Below are positions 55,949 to 64,000 of a stretch of 64,000 nucleotides of DNA, piece after piece. Under the pieces are notes generated by a model. The model did no database searches. It was not told the origin of the DNA and saw nothing but the letters and a program-made list of their open reading frames with translations. Position numbers and translations under genes: made by a program. Position 1 is the first letter of the stretch; every line of letters starts with the position of its first letter. Origin of the DNA: Euphorbia lathyris (Eukaryota > Streptophyta > Magnoliopsida > Malpighiales > Euphorbiaceae); the NCBI RefSeq assembly GCF_963576675.1, contig NC_088911.1:137643929-137707928 (forward strand). The letters run 5' to 3'.

Positions 55949-56281
55949 TTAAATTTGTTCAACAACTCCCTCAAGCTGCGAATTGTGAATATCTAAGATG
56001 CCTAATCTGTTAAGAAAATAGTGAAAAGCATGCTTATGCAATGGTTCAGTAAAGCAATCTGCTAGCTGGTTTGTTGAATGTACTCGCATGAGATGAAAAA
56101 TTCCAGCTTGCACTTTGTTTTGCACGAGATGGAATTCAATCTCTATGTGTTTTGTGCGCTCGTAAAAAACGACATTCTTTGCAATATGCAATACCGACGG
56201 ATTATCATAGTATAACATGGCTTCTTGTGGATGTGGAATAGAAGGATCTTTTAAAAGATATAATAGCCACTCCATTTCACA
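55949..56281 (-). pseudogene. Ty1/copia RNase H terminal fragment
   Basis: A 108-codon minus-strand frame with the copia RNase H signature: DNPSVLHIAKNVVFYERTKH followed by IEIEFHLVQNKV. It ends shortly after in the family's usual position (QLEGVVEQI). Only the last part of pol is present, and no LTR is obvious on either side. Confidence 0.8.
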
Positions 56282-56581
56282 TTATTTGTTCAAAAATGTT
56301 GATTGACCCTCTGAATTTACATGGTGTCTCATTAGCATCATCAACTTGCTTAAAATAACCTATTTAGCCACATGAATTTGTTTAAATTGACATATTGGCG
56401 TCTTGAACTTGCTTACATTGATCCATTCGCCCTCTGAACTTGTTTAAAGTGCATTTCAATTTGTTTAAATCTATATAAAAATGAAAACTTAAAAAATAAA
56501 GGTCTTACTCGTGATTCTAAATCTTTAAAACAAATTAACTTTCTATTTTAGACATCTTTATGACGTACATGTATAAAAACT
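56282..56581. other. MITE-like repeat before the gypsy element
   Basis: AT-rich with repeated 'ctctgaacttgcttaaa'-type units at 56,310-56,460, as in short MULE-like MITEs. No gene. Confidence 0.4.
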
Positions 56582-57047
56582 TGATAACCCGCGAAGCCCA
56601 AAACGGGTTATATTCATTTCGCAAGCCCAGCCCATATTAAAGCCCCATGGTCTAAGATTGGACGGGACCCGAATGAAGGAAGCGGGCGCAGCGAGTAAAC
56701 CGCCCCAAATTCCTAAACGGAGCGCCAAGACTCCCACTCAGAACCACGTTCGTTGCCATGAAAGCCACGAAAGGGACAGGGCCTAAAAAGGGGTAACCGC
56801 CCTCAGAACGTGGCCCACTAAGGAGTAACCGCCCTCGGCGGTTACCCAAAAAACACCTATAAAAGGCCCTAAGAATAAGGGAGGAGGTACGTTCACATTT
56901 TTTCCCACAAAGCTATTGCTAAATTATAGACTCATTCTGACAAAAACTGACTTGATCGTCGGAGAGTTTTCCCGGAGATCCTGTCTCCGGTTTTGTTTTG
57001 GAGGTAACTCCGGCAAAGGATATCAAAGCGGATCCAGCAAGTTATCA
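56582..57047 (+). mobile_element. 5' LTR of a Tat-lineage Ty3/gypsy element
   Basis: It begins TGATAAC and ends GTTATCA, a perfect 7-bp inverted pair with the canonical TG..CA. The length is 466 bp. A TATA box (cctataaaaggcc, about 56,858-56,869) precedes a GC-richer R/U5. The 5 bases before it (aaact) would be half of the target duplication. The 3' LTR must lie beyond the window. A primer-binding-site-like tggtgcggtgaacgtgg follows from 57,049; I cannot assign its tRNA. Confidence 0.8.
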
Positions 57048-57153
57048 TTGGTGCGGTGAACGTGGACCTTTTTTACCAACATTTGGTTAAAGGTACACGA
57101 AGAACATGTCAGAACCATCATGAACGACCGGCGTTACCACTAGATCAACCAGT

Positions 57154-57861
57154 ATGAACTCCAGGGGACCACGGATTGTGAATTCGCAACCTGCAAGTGC
57201 ACAGCCTATGGTGCCTAGCTCATCGGGTCCTTCGGGACAATTGAGTCCCTTATTGGAAGTCCAAGTGCAAGCTGAGATGGAAATGTCCAATAGTGATTTT
57301 GTGCAGATGGCCGGACAAGTCTTGGCTTCGAACATGAGCCAGGCGGCTGGAGATCGAATGATTAATTTACTAACGGCCCTCGCCGAACACAATACCGCCA
57401 TGGCGGCTGCTCCTCAAGAACCTGTGGTTATCTCAATGCAATCACCGACTATTCCTGTCATACCTGTCCTTCCGCAGCCATCTCAGGAGCCCAATCAAGT
57501 GGGCCAGAGTAGTCGTACAAACCCACACAGCCACCCGAGCAACTACTCGCACCCAGATCTCATTACGACGATACATCCGACCTGGCAGCCATCCCAACCG
57601 TTGCCAGGAGTACAAGGCACTCTTCCGCAACAGCAAGTGGAACCTTTTCCTCACAGACATTCAGAGTTGATGACTCCTGGGCGGGAGCACACATGGAACT
57701 TTGATCCTATAATGGGACAACGGTTAGTCCCCCAACAGGCACACGTCTCAACACCGATGGGCGGGTGGATGCCACCCAGAATTCACCAGCAGCGGATGGA
57801 AGAAGTCCGGCGAATACCCGATATTGACTTAGAAGATCAATTACGAAGCATGATGGAGTGA
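57154..57861 (+). CDS. Gypsy gag N-terminal part, ended by an in-frame stop
   Basis: 235 codons of Pro/Gln/Ser-rich gag N-terminus (for example HPSNYSHPDLITTIHPTWQ). The stop TGA (57,859-57,861) is in the same frame as the following 1,456-codon frame, which begins at the next codon. It is either a point mutation in one gag-pol frame or a leaky stop. Related Tat elements normally keep gag in a single frame, so mutation is more likely. No other lesion is seen in this part. Confidence 0.8.
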   Translation: MNSRGPRIVNSQPASAQPMVPSSSGPSGQLSPLLEVQVQAEMEMSNSDFVQMAGQVLASNMSQAAGDRMINLLTALAEHNTAMAAAPQEPVVISMQSPTIPVIPVLPQPSQEPNQVGQSSRTNPHSHPSNYSHPDLITTIHPTWQPSQPLPGVQGTLPQQQVEPFPHRHSELMTPGREHTWNFDPIMGQRLVPQQAHVSTPMGGWMPPRIHQQRMEEVRRIPDIDLEDQLRSMME

Positions 57862-60800
57862 ATGGGGTACTCGCCTAGGCCGAGAGCAGAGGTCCAGAGC
57901 GATTCACCTTTTGCCCCTTCGTTGCGGGAATTCATTCCAGATCACAGAATCAAAGCACCTGCCATACCAAAATACTATGGGGATCCAAATTCTGACCCTG
58001 AGGCTCATGTCAGGAACTACCGAGAGTTAATGGATGTTGCAGGGGCAAGCGAAAGCATAATTTGCAGGTTATTCTCGACAACTTTGGGCGGTGCGGCATC
58101 TGATTGGTTTCGATCTTTACCGGCAGAATCTATTCACAATTGGCAACAATATAGTCGGGATTTCTGTGCGAAGTTCGTGGGCTGTAAAGCGGCAGATGTG
58201 ACAGATAGGCGGCTGAAGGAGATCAAACAGAGAAACTATAATTCCCTAAGGGAATTTGTTATCGCCTTTAACGATATCCTGGTGCGATTGCAGAACCCGG
58301 ATATCGTGAGTATTCGCAACATCATGGCGGATGGAGCCACAGATTGGAGCATGCGGGAAGAAATCATCCGTAACAAACCACGCACTGTAGCCGAGCTCAT
58401 GAAGATAGCAAAGGAATTCATGGAAGTGGATGATGTCAACATGGAACATAGGGCCCAAACTCGGCGAGAAAGAGATGCCGCAAGAACCACTTCGGACAGT
58501 CGGCGTCAGACCCAGTCCAAAAGTAATTTTGTTCGAAGAGGTGATCGTCCCTTTCAAGGTGGAGGACATCACACACCACTAAACACGACTCGCCAAGAGG
58601 TGTTACTTTGGATCGAAAAGAGCCCCTTGAAGAAGGATGTGCGGTTCCCCGAGGTGAAAGGCCGAACCAGTTTGGGGCGCTATCCCAGTAAGTATTGCAG
58701 GTTCCACAGGTTGAATGGCCATGACACAGATGATTGCTACGAACTGAAGAAGGAAATAGAAAAACTGATCGAGAGAGGCAAGCTGAGTCAATTTGTAAGA
58801 AAAGAAACAGCTGATGAGAAAACAACGCTCCCGCATGAGGGAGAAACACGGCCAGAAAAGAAGCAGAAGAAAGGGGTGATAAACGTGATAGCAGGCGGAA
58901 TCTACGAGCCTCCAACAAAAAGAACTCGCCGTGAACGGCGAAAGAGCAACACACATAGGGGGGATGCCCTCAATTACTCCTTTGCGAGAATCACGGAGCC
59001 ACATGCGGATGCCCTGGTGATCACGATGGCCGTTGAAGGATGGGACGTCAAGCGGGTCCTTATCGACACAGGCAGTTCTTGCAACGTCATTACCCGGACA
59101 GCATTCAACAAGTTGGGAATCAACGACGAGCGGGTGGAACACACCTTCATGGATGTAACTGGTTTTGGGGGTCAATCCTCCCAAACAAGTGGGCAGGTGG
59201 TGTTGGAGGCAGAAATGGGCGATAAGAATCTAAAATGGCGAGGTGATTTAGAATTCGCAATTGTTGATCTCCCACTGGCCTACAACATAATTCTGGGACG
59301 GCCATTCCTGTCGGAGATGGAGTCGCTCATCTCAATGAAGCATTTGACGTTACATTTGCCAACACACCAAGGGCGAGTCATGGTTGAAGGTGATCAACTT
59401 GTATCTCAACAGGCCTATACATTATCACTTGAACCAAAACCGGAAGAGGGGGATAAAGTCGAAGAGAAGCTGCCGGCGGAAGCATTGGGAGAAACGGAAC
59501 TATTCGCCATCTCGAATGACAAGAACGTGCGAATAGCGGCTGGACTCTCAGAAGAAACAAAGAAAGCCATTACCGAGGTATTGACCCAATGTGAGTCGGC
59601 ATTTTCCGCCCCAAATGAAGTGCTAAAAGGAATAAGCCCAGACATAGTAACCCATCGGTTGAATGTAGACAAAGGGGCAACCCCAGTGCGGCAAAAGAAG
59701 AGGGGACATGCTCCTGAGCGGCAAAAGGCGATTGAAAAAGCAGTGGTGGACTTGCTAAGGTCAGATGCGATTCGAGAAGTCACCTATCCGGAATGGCTAG
59801 CCAATGTGGTGCTAGTCAAAAAGCCAAATGGAACGTACAGAATGTGCGTCGACTTCAAAGATCTGAACATGGCATGTCCGAAGGATATGTATCCGCTTCC
59901 TAACATTGATATATTGGTAGATGGAACTGCAGGATATGAAGCCTTATCATTCACCGACGTGAAATCCAGTTACCATCAGATACCCATGGAGAAGGCGGAT
60001 GAAATCAAAACATCGTTCATAACTCACCAGGCGACTTATTGCTTCAAGGTGATGCCCTTCGGATTGAAAAACGTGGGAGCAACATACCAGAGGATGATGA
60101 ATAAGATATTTTCAGACAAATCCGGCGAGAACTTCTCGATCTATGTTGATGACATGATCATCAAAAGCAAGAAAATGCAAGACCACCCGCGGGATATCAA
60201 AGAAATCCTAGAAGTGTTGATCAAATATGGCCTCAAATTGAACCCAGAGAAATGCACATTCGGAGCAAGAGCGGGAAAGTTCCTGGGTTTCATTGTTAGC
60301 GGCAAAGGGGTTGAGGCGAATCCTGAGAAGGTTAAAGCAGTAATGGAGATGAAGACGCCAAGGAACATAAGGGAAGTACAGAGACTGAACGGGCGGTTGG
60401 TGGCATTAGGGCGATTCATATCATGCTCAGCTAGGCGATGTCTACCTTTCTACAATGCCATCAAAAAATCCAAGTCCTTTGAATGGACGCCGGATTGTCA
60501 AGAAGCATTTGAGGGGATAAAGCGATTACTATGTTATCCGCCCTTAATGAGCAGGCCGGAAGACGGAGAAGATTTGTTTCTTTATGTATCCGTCACCAGC
60601 ATGGCGATATGCACTGTGATGGTGCGAGAAGAAAAAGGGCAACAATATCCAGTGTACTACGTGAGCAAAGTCCTGAAGGATGCAGAACTCCGGTATTCGA
60701 AGTTGGACAAAATGGCCCTCGCAGTGATAACCACGGCGGCTAGATTGAAACCATACTTTCAGGCGCATACTATCATTGTGAGAACTGGCATCCCAATACG

Positions 60801-62232
60801 AAAGGTACTGCAGAAACCTGATGCATCCGGCCGGTTGATGGAGTGGTCAATTCGCCTGGGCGAATTCGATATCCGCTATGAAGGAAGACCAGCGCTAAAG
60901 AGCCAAGTGCTCGCCGACTTCGTGAACGAATTCACCTGGGATGATGATGAATGTCCAAAGGCACAAAAAGAAGAGTGGAGCATGTACACAGATGGGGCCT
61001 TATCTGCAGACGGAGCTGGGCTAGGAGTCGTCATCAAGGGCCCGGAGGTTATTCGCCTGTGCTATGCAGCAAAATTAACTTTCAAAACTACCAATAATGC
61101 CGCAGAGTATGAAGCAATGATATGCGGATTGAAGTTGCTCAATGAACTCACCCCAGAAAGAGTGGTAATCTACAGCGATTCCAAACTCATGATAAACCAG
61201 ATCACAAAAAATTATCTAGTGAAACAGGAGGAGCTCGTAAAATACCATCAGGTAGTCGGCCGATTGACACAAGAGTTAACACACAAGGGAGTCGTTTGGG
61301 AGATGGTGCATGTTCCGCGAGGCCAAAATACAAAAGCTGACGAATTGGCAAAGGCAGCGGCAAGTAGAGAACCATGGAGTCAAAAAGCATGCAGCTTGGA
61401 AATAAAATCGGCACCAGCATTCGAGGTTGATCAGATTATGATCATCGAGGAACTGGAAGACGATGAAGATTGGCGGATGCCAATCCGTCAATATCTGGAG
61501 CAGGGAGATTTGCCGGTTGATAAGAGCTTGGCCAGAAAAATAATTGGGCAGTCGGCACGATACTCAATGCGGGATGGAACTTTGTATCGGAAATCGTACA
61601 CATGTCCATGGTTGAAATGCGTTAGTCGCAATGAAGGAGACTATGTGCTGCGAGAACTACATGAAGGAATTTGTGGCGCGCATGAAGCTTCGGCGGCATT
61701 GGCAAGAAAGGTCAAACTGCTGGGATACTACTGGCCCAAGGTGGTGGAAGATTCCCAGGAGATGGTTGCGGAATGTCACAACTGTCAAATCCATGCGAAT
61801 GAAAAGCATGTTCCCGGAGCTGAACAAATCACTATAATGACGACGTGGCCATTCGCAACATGGAGAATTGATATAGTGGGTCCATTCCCAGAAACAACAA
61901 AGAAAAGGAAGTATTTGATAGTCGCAGTGGACCACTTCAGCAAATGGGTAGAAGCGGAGGCAGTAACCGCACAAACACCTGAGCGAATGATCGAGTTCTT
62001 ACGAGAGAACATTATCATGCGATTTGGGATCCCGCAGAAGCTTATAACCGACAATGGCACCCAGTTCAACTGTGCCAAGTTCAAAACATACTGCGAAAGC
62101 ATGGGAATCAAGAATCATTTTTCTTCTGTAAACCATCCCCAATCAAATGGTATGACAGAAGTTACCAACAGGGCCATGGTTCAAGGCATCAAGAAGCGGC
62201 TAGGTGATAAAAAAAACAGGTTGGGCGGATGA
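57862..62232 (+). CDS. Gypsy gag-pol: capsid, protease, RT, two RNase H domains, integrase
   Basis: 1,456 codons. Order: capsid-like gag (about residues 20-200, FSTTLGGAASDWFRSLP); a zinc knuckle of the Tat type (YCRFHRLNGHDTDDC, about 278-292); aspartic protease (Asp402 in DTGS); RT with YVDD (Tyr761); a retroviral-type RNase H remnant (about 910-975, FLYVSVT.. PVYYVSKVL); a second RNase H with MYTDGA (Asp1044) and SDSKLMINQ; and integrase with an HHCC finger (His1267, Cys1305). The catalytic triad is Asp1337, Asp1397, Glu1433, spaced D-59-D-35-E. The dual RNase H marks the Tat lineage. The frame breaks shortly after the catalytic Glu at an A-rich stretch (62,210-62,222) and continues in another frame. 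Confidence 0.92.
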   Translation: MGYSPRPRAEVQSDSPFAPSLREFIPDHRIKAPAIPKYYGDPNSDPEAHVRNYRELMDVAGASESIICRLFSTTLGGAASDWFRSLPAESIHNWQQYSRDFCAKFVGCKAADVTDRRLKEIKQRNYNSLREFVIAFNDILVRLQNPDIVSIRNIMADGATDWSMREEIIRNKPRTVAELMKIAKEFMEVDDVNMEHRAQTRRERDAARTTSDSRRQTQSKSNFVRRGDRPFQGGGHHTPLNTTRQEVLLWIEKSPLKKDVRFPEVKGRTSLGRYPSKYCRFHRLNGHDTDDCYELKKEIEKLIERGKLSQFVRKETADEKTTLPHEGETRPEKKQKKGVINVIAGGIYEPPTKRTRRERRKSNTHRGDALNYSFARITEPHADALVITMAVEGWDVKRVLIDTGSSCNVITRTAFNKLGINDERVEHTFMDVTGFGGQSSQTSGQVVLEAEMGDKNLKWRGDLEFAIVDLPLAYNIILGRPFLSEMESLISMKHLTLHLPTHQGRVMVEGDQLVSQQAYTLSLEPKPEEGDKVEEKLPAEALGETELFAISNDKNVRIAAGLSEETKKAITEVLTQCESAFSAPNEVLKGISPDIVTHRLNVDKGATPVRQKKRGHAPERQKAIEKAVVDLLRSDAIREVTYPEWLANVVLVKKPNGTYRMCVDFKDLNMACPKDMYPLPNIDILVDGTAGYEALSFTDVKSSYHQIPMEKADEIKTSFITHQATYCFKVMPFGLKNVGATYQRMMNKIFSDKSGENFSIYVDDMIIKSKKMQDHPRDIKEILEVLIKYGLKLNPEKCTFGARAGKFLGFIVSGKGVEANPEKVKAVMEMKTPRNIREVQRLNGRLVALGRFISCSARRCLPFYNAIKKSKSFEWTPDCQEAFEGIKRLLCYPPLMSRPEDGEDLFLYVSVTSMAICTVMVREEKGQQYPVYYVSKVLKDAELRYSKLDKMALAVITTAARLKPYFQAHTIIVRTGIPIRKVLQKPDASGRLMEWSIRLGEFDIRYEGRPALKSQVLADFVNEFTWDDDECPKAQKEEWSMYTDGALSADGAGLGVVIKGPEVIRLCYAAKLTFKTTNNAAEYEAMICGLKLLNELTPERVVIYSDSKLMINQITKNYLVKQEELVKYHQVVGRLTQELTHKGVVWEMVHVPRGQNTKADELAKAAASREPWSQKACSLEIKSAPAFEVDQIMIIEELEDDEDWRMPIRQYLEQGDLPVDKSLARKIIGQSARYSMRDGTLYRKSYTCPWLKCVSRNEGDYVLRELHEGICGAHEASAALARKVKLLGYYWPKVVEDSQEMVAECHNCQIHANEKHVPGAEQITIMTTWPFATWRIDIVGPFPETTKKRKYLIVAVDHFSKWVEAEAVTAQTPERMIEFLRENIIMRFGIPQKLITDNGTQFNCAKFKTYCESMGIKNHFSSVNHPQSNGMTEVTNRAMVQGIKKRLGDKKNRLGG

Positions 62233-62713
62233 GATACCCCATATGTTGTGGGCATACAGAACCTCTGTAAAGGCAGCGACAGGCGAAACACCTTTCTCGC
62301 TAGTTTATGGAGCCAAAGCAGTCCTACCTGTTGAAATCAAGTCGCCCACAGATCGGACAATTTATTATTGCGACACACAAAATCCTATCAACATCAGAGA
62401 TGCTTTGGATTCTGTGGAGGAACGAAGAGAGAAAGCTTACATGCGAATGGCAATGTACCACAATAGAATCAAGAAATACCATGACAGAAGAATACGAAAA
62501 GTAATAATCAACGAAAACGACTTGGTCTTGAAAAAAACGGATAAAATACAATCCAGAGATGGCAAAGGCAAGCTGGGCGTTAACTGGATCGGACCATACA
62601 AAGTATCCAAGAAGCTGGGACCAGCCACTTTTGAAATAGAAAAAATGAGCGGAAAGAAGCTCCCGCGCACCTGGAATCTAGAGAATCTACGCCTATATAG
62701 AAAGGCCGAGTAG
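62204..62713 (+). CDS. Gypsy integrase C-terminal part, after a frameshift
   Basis: About 165 codons in the +1 frame continue the integrase: ADEIPHMLWAYRTSVKAATG, GETPFSLVYGA and NWIGPYKVSKKLGPATF near the end. Judging by family conservation, one base has been gained near 62,220 (agg-t-tgg context). The true protein part starts at about 62,222; the first codons of the frame are shared with the upstream frame. With the gag stop it leaves the element with two breaks, so it is probably not autonomous. Confidence 0.85.
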   Translation: MIKKTGWADEIPHMLWAYRTSVKAATGETPFSLVYGAKAVLPVEIKSPTDRTIYYCDTQNPINIRDALDSVEERREKAYMRMAMYHNRIKKYHDRRIRKVIINENDLVLKKTDKIQSRDGKGKLGVNWIGPYKVSKKLGPATFEIEKMSGKKLPRTWNLENLRLYRKAE

Positions 62714-63323
62714 TTCGAGGAAATGACGAGTACTCTTTTTTCCTTTTATGAGTTTTTCCCACTGGGTTTTCTGATAAAAGGTTTTAATGAGGCTTCGATC
62801 CCGCACAATTGGTGTACATATGTAATAAACTTTTTCTCGTCATCAATAAAAGTTATTACATTCACTCAGTATGTTACAACAAAATGCGGATTCTTTACAA
62901 AAACACATAAATGTGTTGCCTCTTAAAGAAAGGCGGATGCATGATTACGCATCACTCGCAAAAACCTTAGGGTTAAAATCAAAAACACATAAATGTGTTG
63001 CCTGTTAAAGAAAGGCGGATGCATGATTACGCATCACTCGCAAAACCTTATGATCAAAACTTATGACTATTTTCGAAAGAAGAATTATAAGTTAAGGCAT
63101 AAAATTAAGCGAATAAACGAGTACTCAAAATCGCAAAAAGGGTCTGGCCACCCTAGCTATGAAGAAACACAAATATGGAGTCGGCAAAAAGACAAAGGGC
63201 ACATATAAAGGGCAAAAAAGTGACAATCACACACATATGAAAAGCAACAACCGAAAGAAAATATATATATCAGAACGGTTTATTACATGGTTTTTACATA
63301 CAAAAGTCCAAATATAAGTTAAG
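62714..63323. repeat. Gypsy 3' non-coding region with an 82-bp tandem duplication
   Basis: Between pol and the antisense ORF. A unit of 82 bp (aaacacataaatgtgttgcc, then aaaggcggatgcatgattac, gcatcactcgcaaaa) occurs at 62,901 and again at 62,983, nearly identical. Short inverted motifs (acacataaatgtgt; gcatgattacgcatc) lie inside. No gene on the plus strand. Confidence 0.8.
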
Positions 63324-64000
63324 CTATGCTACAGCTTCCTCTCCTTCGCCCCTAATGCCCTCCTGGACTGCGGCGACTCCCTCATCTCCTCCGATAGGAG
63401 GATCTACTTCAAGCGAATCCTCAACCCTTGAATCGGTAACCGCTTCAGTAACCTCTTCGGCGAGAGGTACCTCTTGCACAGGCTGAGAAACGGCTTGGGG
63501 TGCCTCTCCTTCCGCGGGCTGAATAGGGATCTCGCAGCCAATCGGAGGATCCTGAAGACTCTTCCAATCTAAGAAGAGTACCTCATCCATATCAGCATCC
63601 TCGGCTTCCAGCTTATCCCACTCCCCAGTTAAATCCTTTTCAGGGATGGGAACTTTGGGGCGGTTAAGTACTAGACCCTGATGCCCGTGCTCATAAGCCG
63701 CATGAATCCGCTCCCCATACCAGTAGATGCGGGCGCCATCTTCAGCCAAAATCTCCTCAACCCTCTTCTTTTGGGCCTCCTTAAAAGCAGCTAGGTCGTC
63801 GAGGGCTTTTTGCAGTTCATCGGACTTGGCCTGAAGGAATTTAAGGGCCTCCTCCTTCTCGCCCACGACCTTCTGACAGGTGCCCTCTAGGACCTTCACC
63901 TTCCCTTGGACATCATCATAAAGCGACTTCTGAGTCGCCAATTCCGTACCAAGACTTTCCAACTCCTTGGCTCGCTCTGCATCCCTTCGGAGAATTCCCT
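63324..64000 (-). CDS. Antisense ORF of the Tat-type gypsy element (C-terminal part)
   Basis: An open minus-strand frame from the window edge to TAG at 63,321-63,323, about 225 codons, cut at its 5' end. Residues near the edge form a heptad-rich coiled coil (KVLEGTCQKVVGEKEEALKF, LQKALDDLAAFKEAQKKRVE). An IPEKDLTGEWDKLEAEDADM region and a highly acidic, Val/Ala/Glu-rich tail follow. Tat-lineage elements often carry an extra ORF, in antisense, between integrase and the 3' LTR; its function is unknown. Frame 63,962 need not be its start: it remains open to the edge. Confidence 0.75.
   Translation of the reverse strand, partial: GILRRDAERAKELESLGTELATQKSLYDDVQGKVKVLEGTCQKVVGEKEEALKFLQAKSDELQKALDDLAAFKEAQKKRVEEILAEDGARIYWYGERIHAAYEHGHQGLVLNRPKVPIPEKDLTGEWDKLEAEDADMDEVLFLDWKSLQDPPIGCEIPIQPAEGEAPQAVSQPVQEVPLAEEVTEAVTDSRVEDSLEVDPPIGGDEGVAAVQEGIRGEGEEAVA

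Noticed and set aside
56652..56849. 65-codon minus-strand frame
   Set aside because: It lies in the U3 part of the gypsy LTR and has no protein features.
58436..59184. Long minus-strand frames opposite gypsy pol
   Set aside because: Shadows of the strongly coding plus-strand pol; no protein features. Distinct from the antisense ORF at 63.3-64 kb, which has no plus-strand counterpart.

Overview
This is nuclear DNA from a flowering plant, most likely a eudicot. It is AT-rich, with spliceosomal GT..AG introns and a nuclear-type tRNA-Gly(GCC). It also carries plant-type LINEs (L1-like and RTE-like), Mutator-like (MULE) and hAT MITEs, a CACTA terminus, and Ty1/copia and Ty3/gypsy remains. I cannot name the species. 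Host genes are few: an Integrator subunit 3 homologue (INTS3), three copies of an unusual PHO2/UBC24-type ubiquitin-conjugating enzyme (one intact, one frameshifted, one cut by the window edge), and one tRNA gene.

Layout. (1) Positions 1-10,303 and 24,605-35,470 are the two arms of a very large inverted repeat, about 98-99% identical where I compared them by eye. Each arm carries the 5' end and promoter of an E2 gene at its outer end. Inward from that come a 5'-truncated L1-type LINE (A), a (TA)n tract, a second LINE (B), a LINE RNase H fragment (C), a hAT-like MITE, a nested stack (a MULE-like element holding a 2.27-kb hAT element holding a foldback MULE element), and another MITE. (2) The 14.3-kb spacer between the arms holds INTS3 (12.3-16.7 kb), several MITEs and SINE-like pieces, a dead RTE LINE, and a Pack-MULE that has captured a piece of a USP-domain receptor-like kinase gene. 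(3) From 35.4 to 45 kb lie the right-arm E2 copy (one-base deletion just after the catalytic Cys codon), gypsy and CACTA debris, a ~185-bp tandem array interrupted by a hAT MITE, and the intact E2 gene. Immediately downstream of that gene is a direct copy of part of the INTS3-side spacer. (4) 45-56.5 kb is LINE fragments, the tRNA gene and MITEs. (5) 56.6-64 kb is most of a Tat-lineage Ty3/gypsy retrotransposon: 5' LTR, gag, pol with two RNase H domains, integrase, and an antisense ORF running off the window.

How it fits together. The arms differ by private events: an RTE insertion with a 14-bp target duplication only in the right arm, reciprocal deletions of about 140 and 260 bp, and different (TA)n lengths. 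Some lesions in LINE B are shared by both arms and others are private. The simplest history is: nested TE accumulation next to an ancestral E2 gene, then inverted duplication, then independent decay. A third E2 copy at 41.8 kb shares only the gene and about 200 bp of promoter. The inverted repeat enclosing an INTS3 locus is the most unusual feature; a scaffolding artefact must be excluded. Everything here is read by eye; no database search or alignment program was run.
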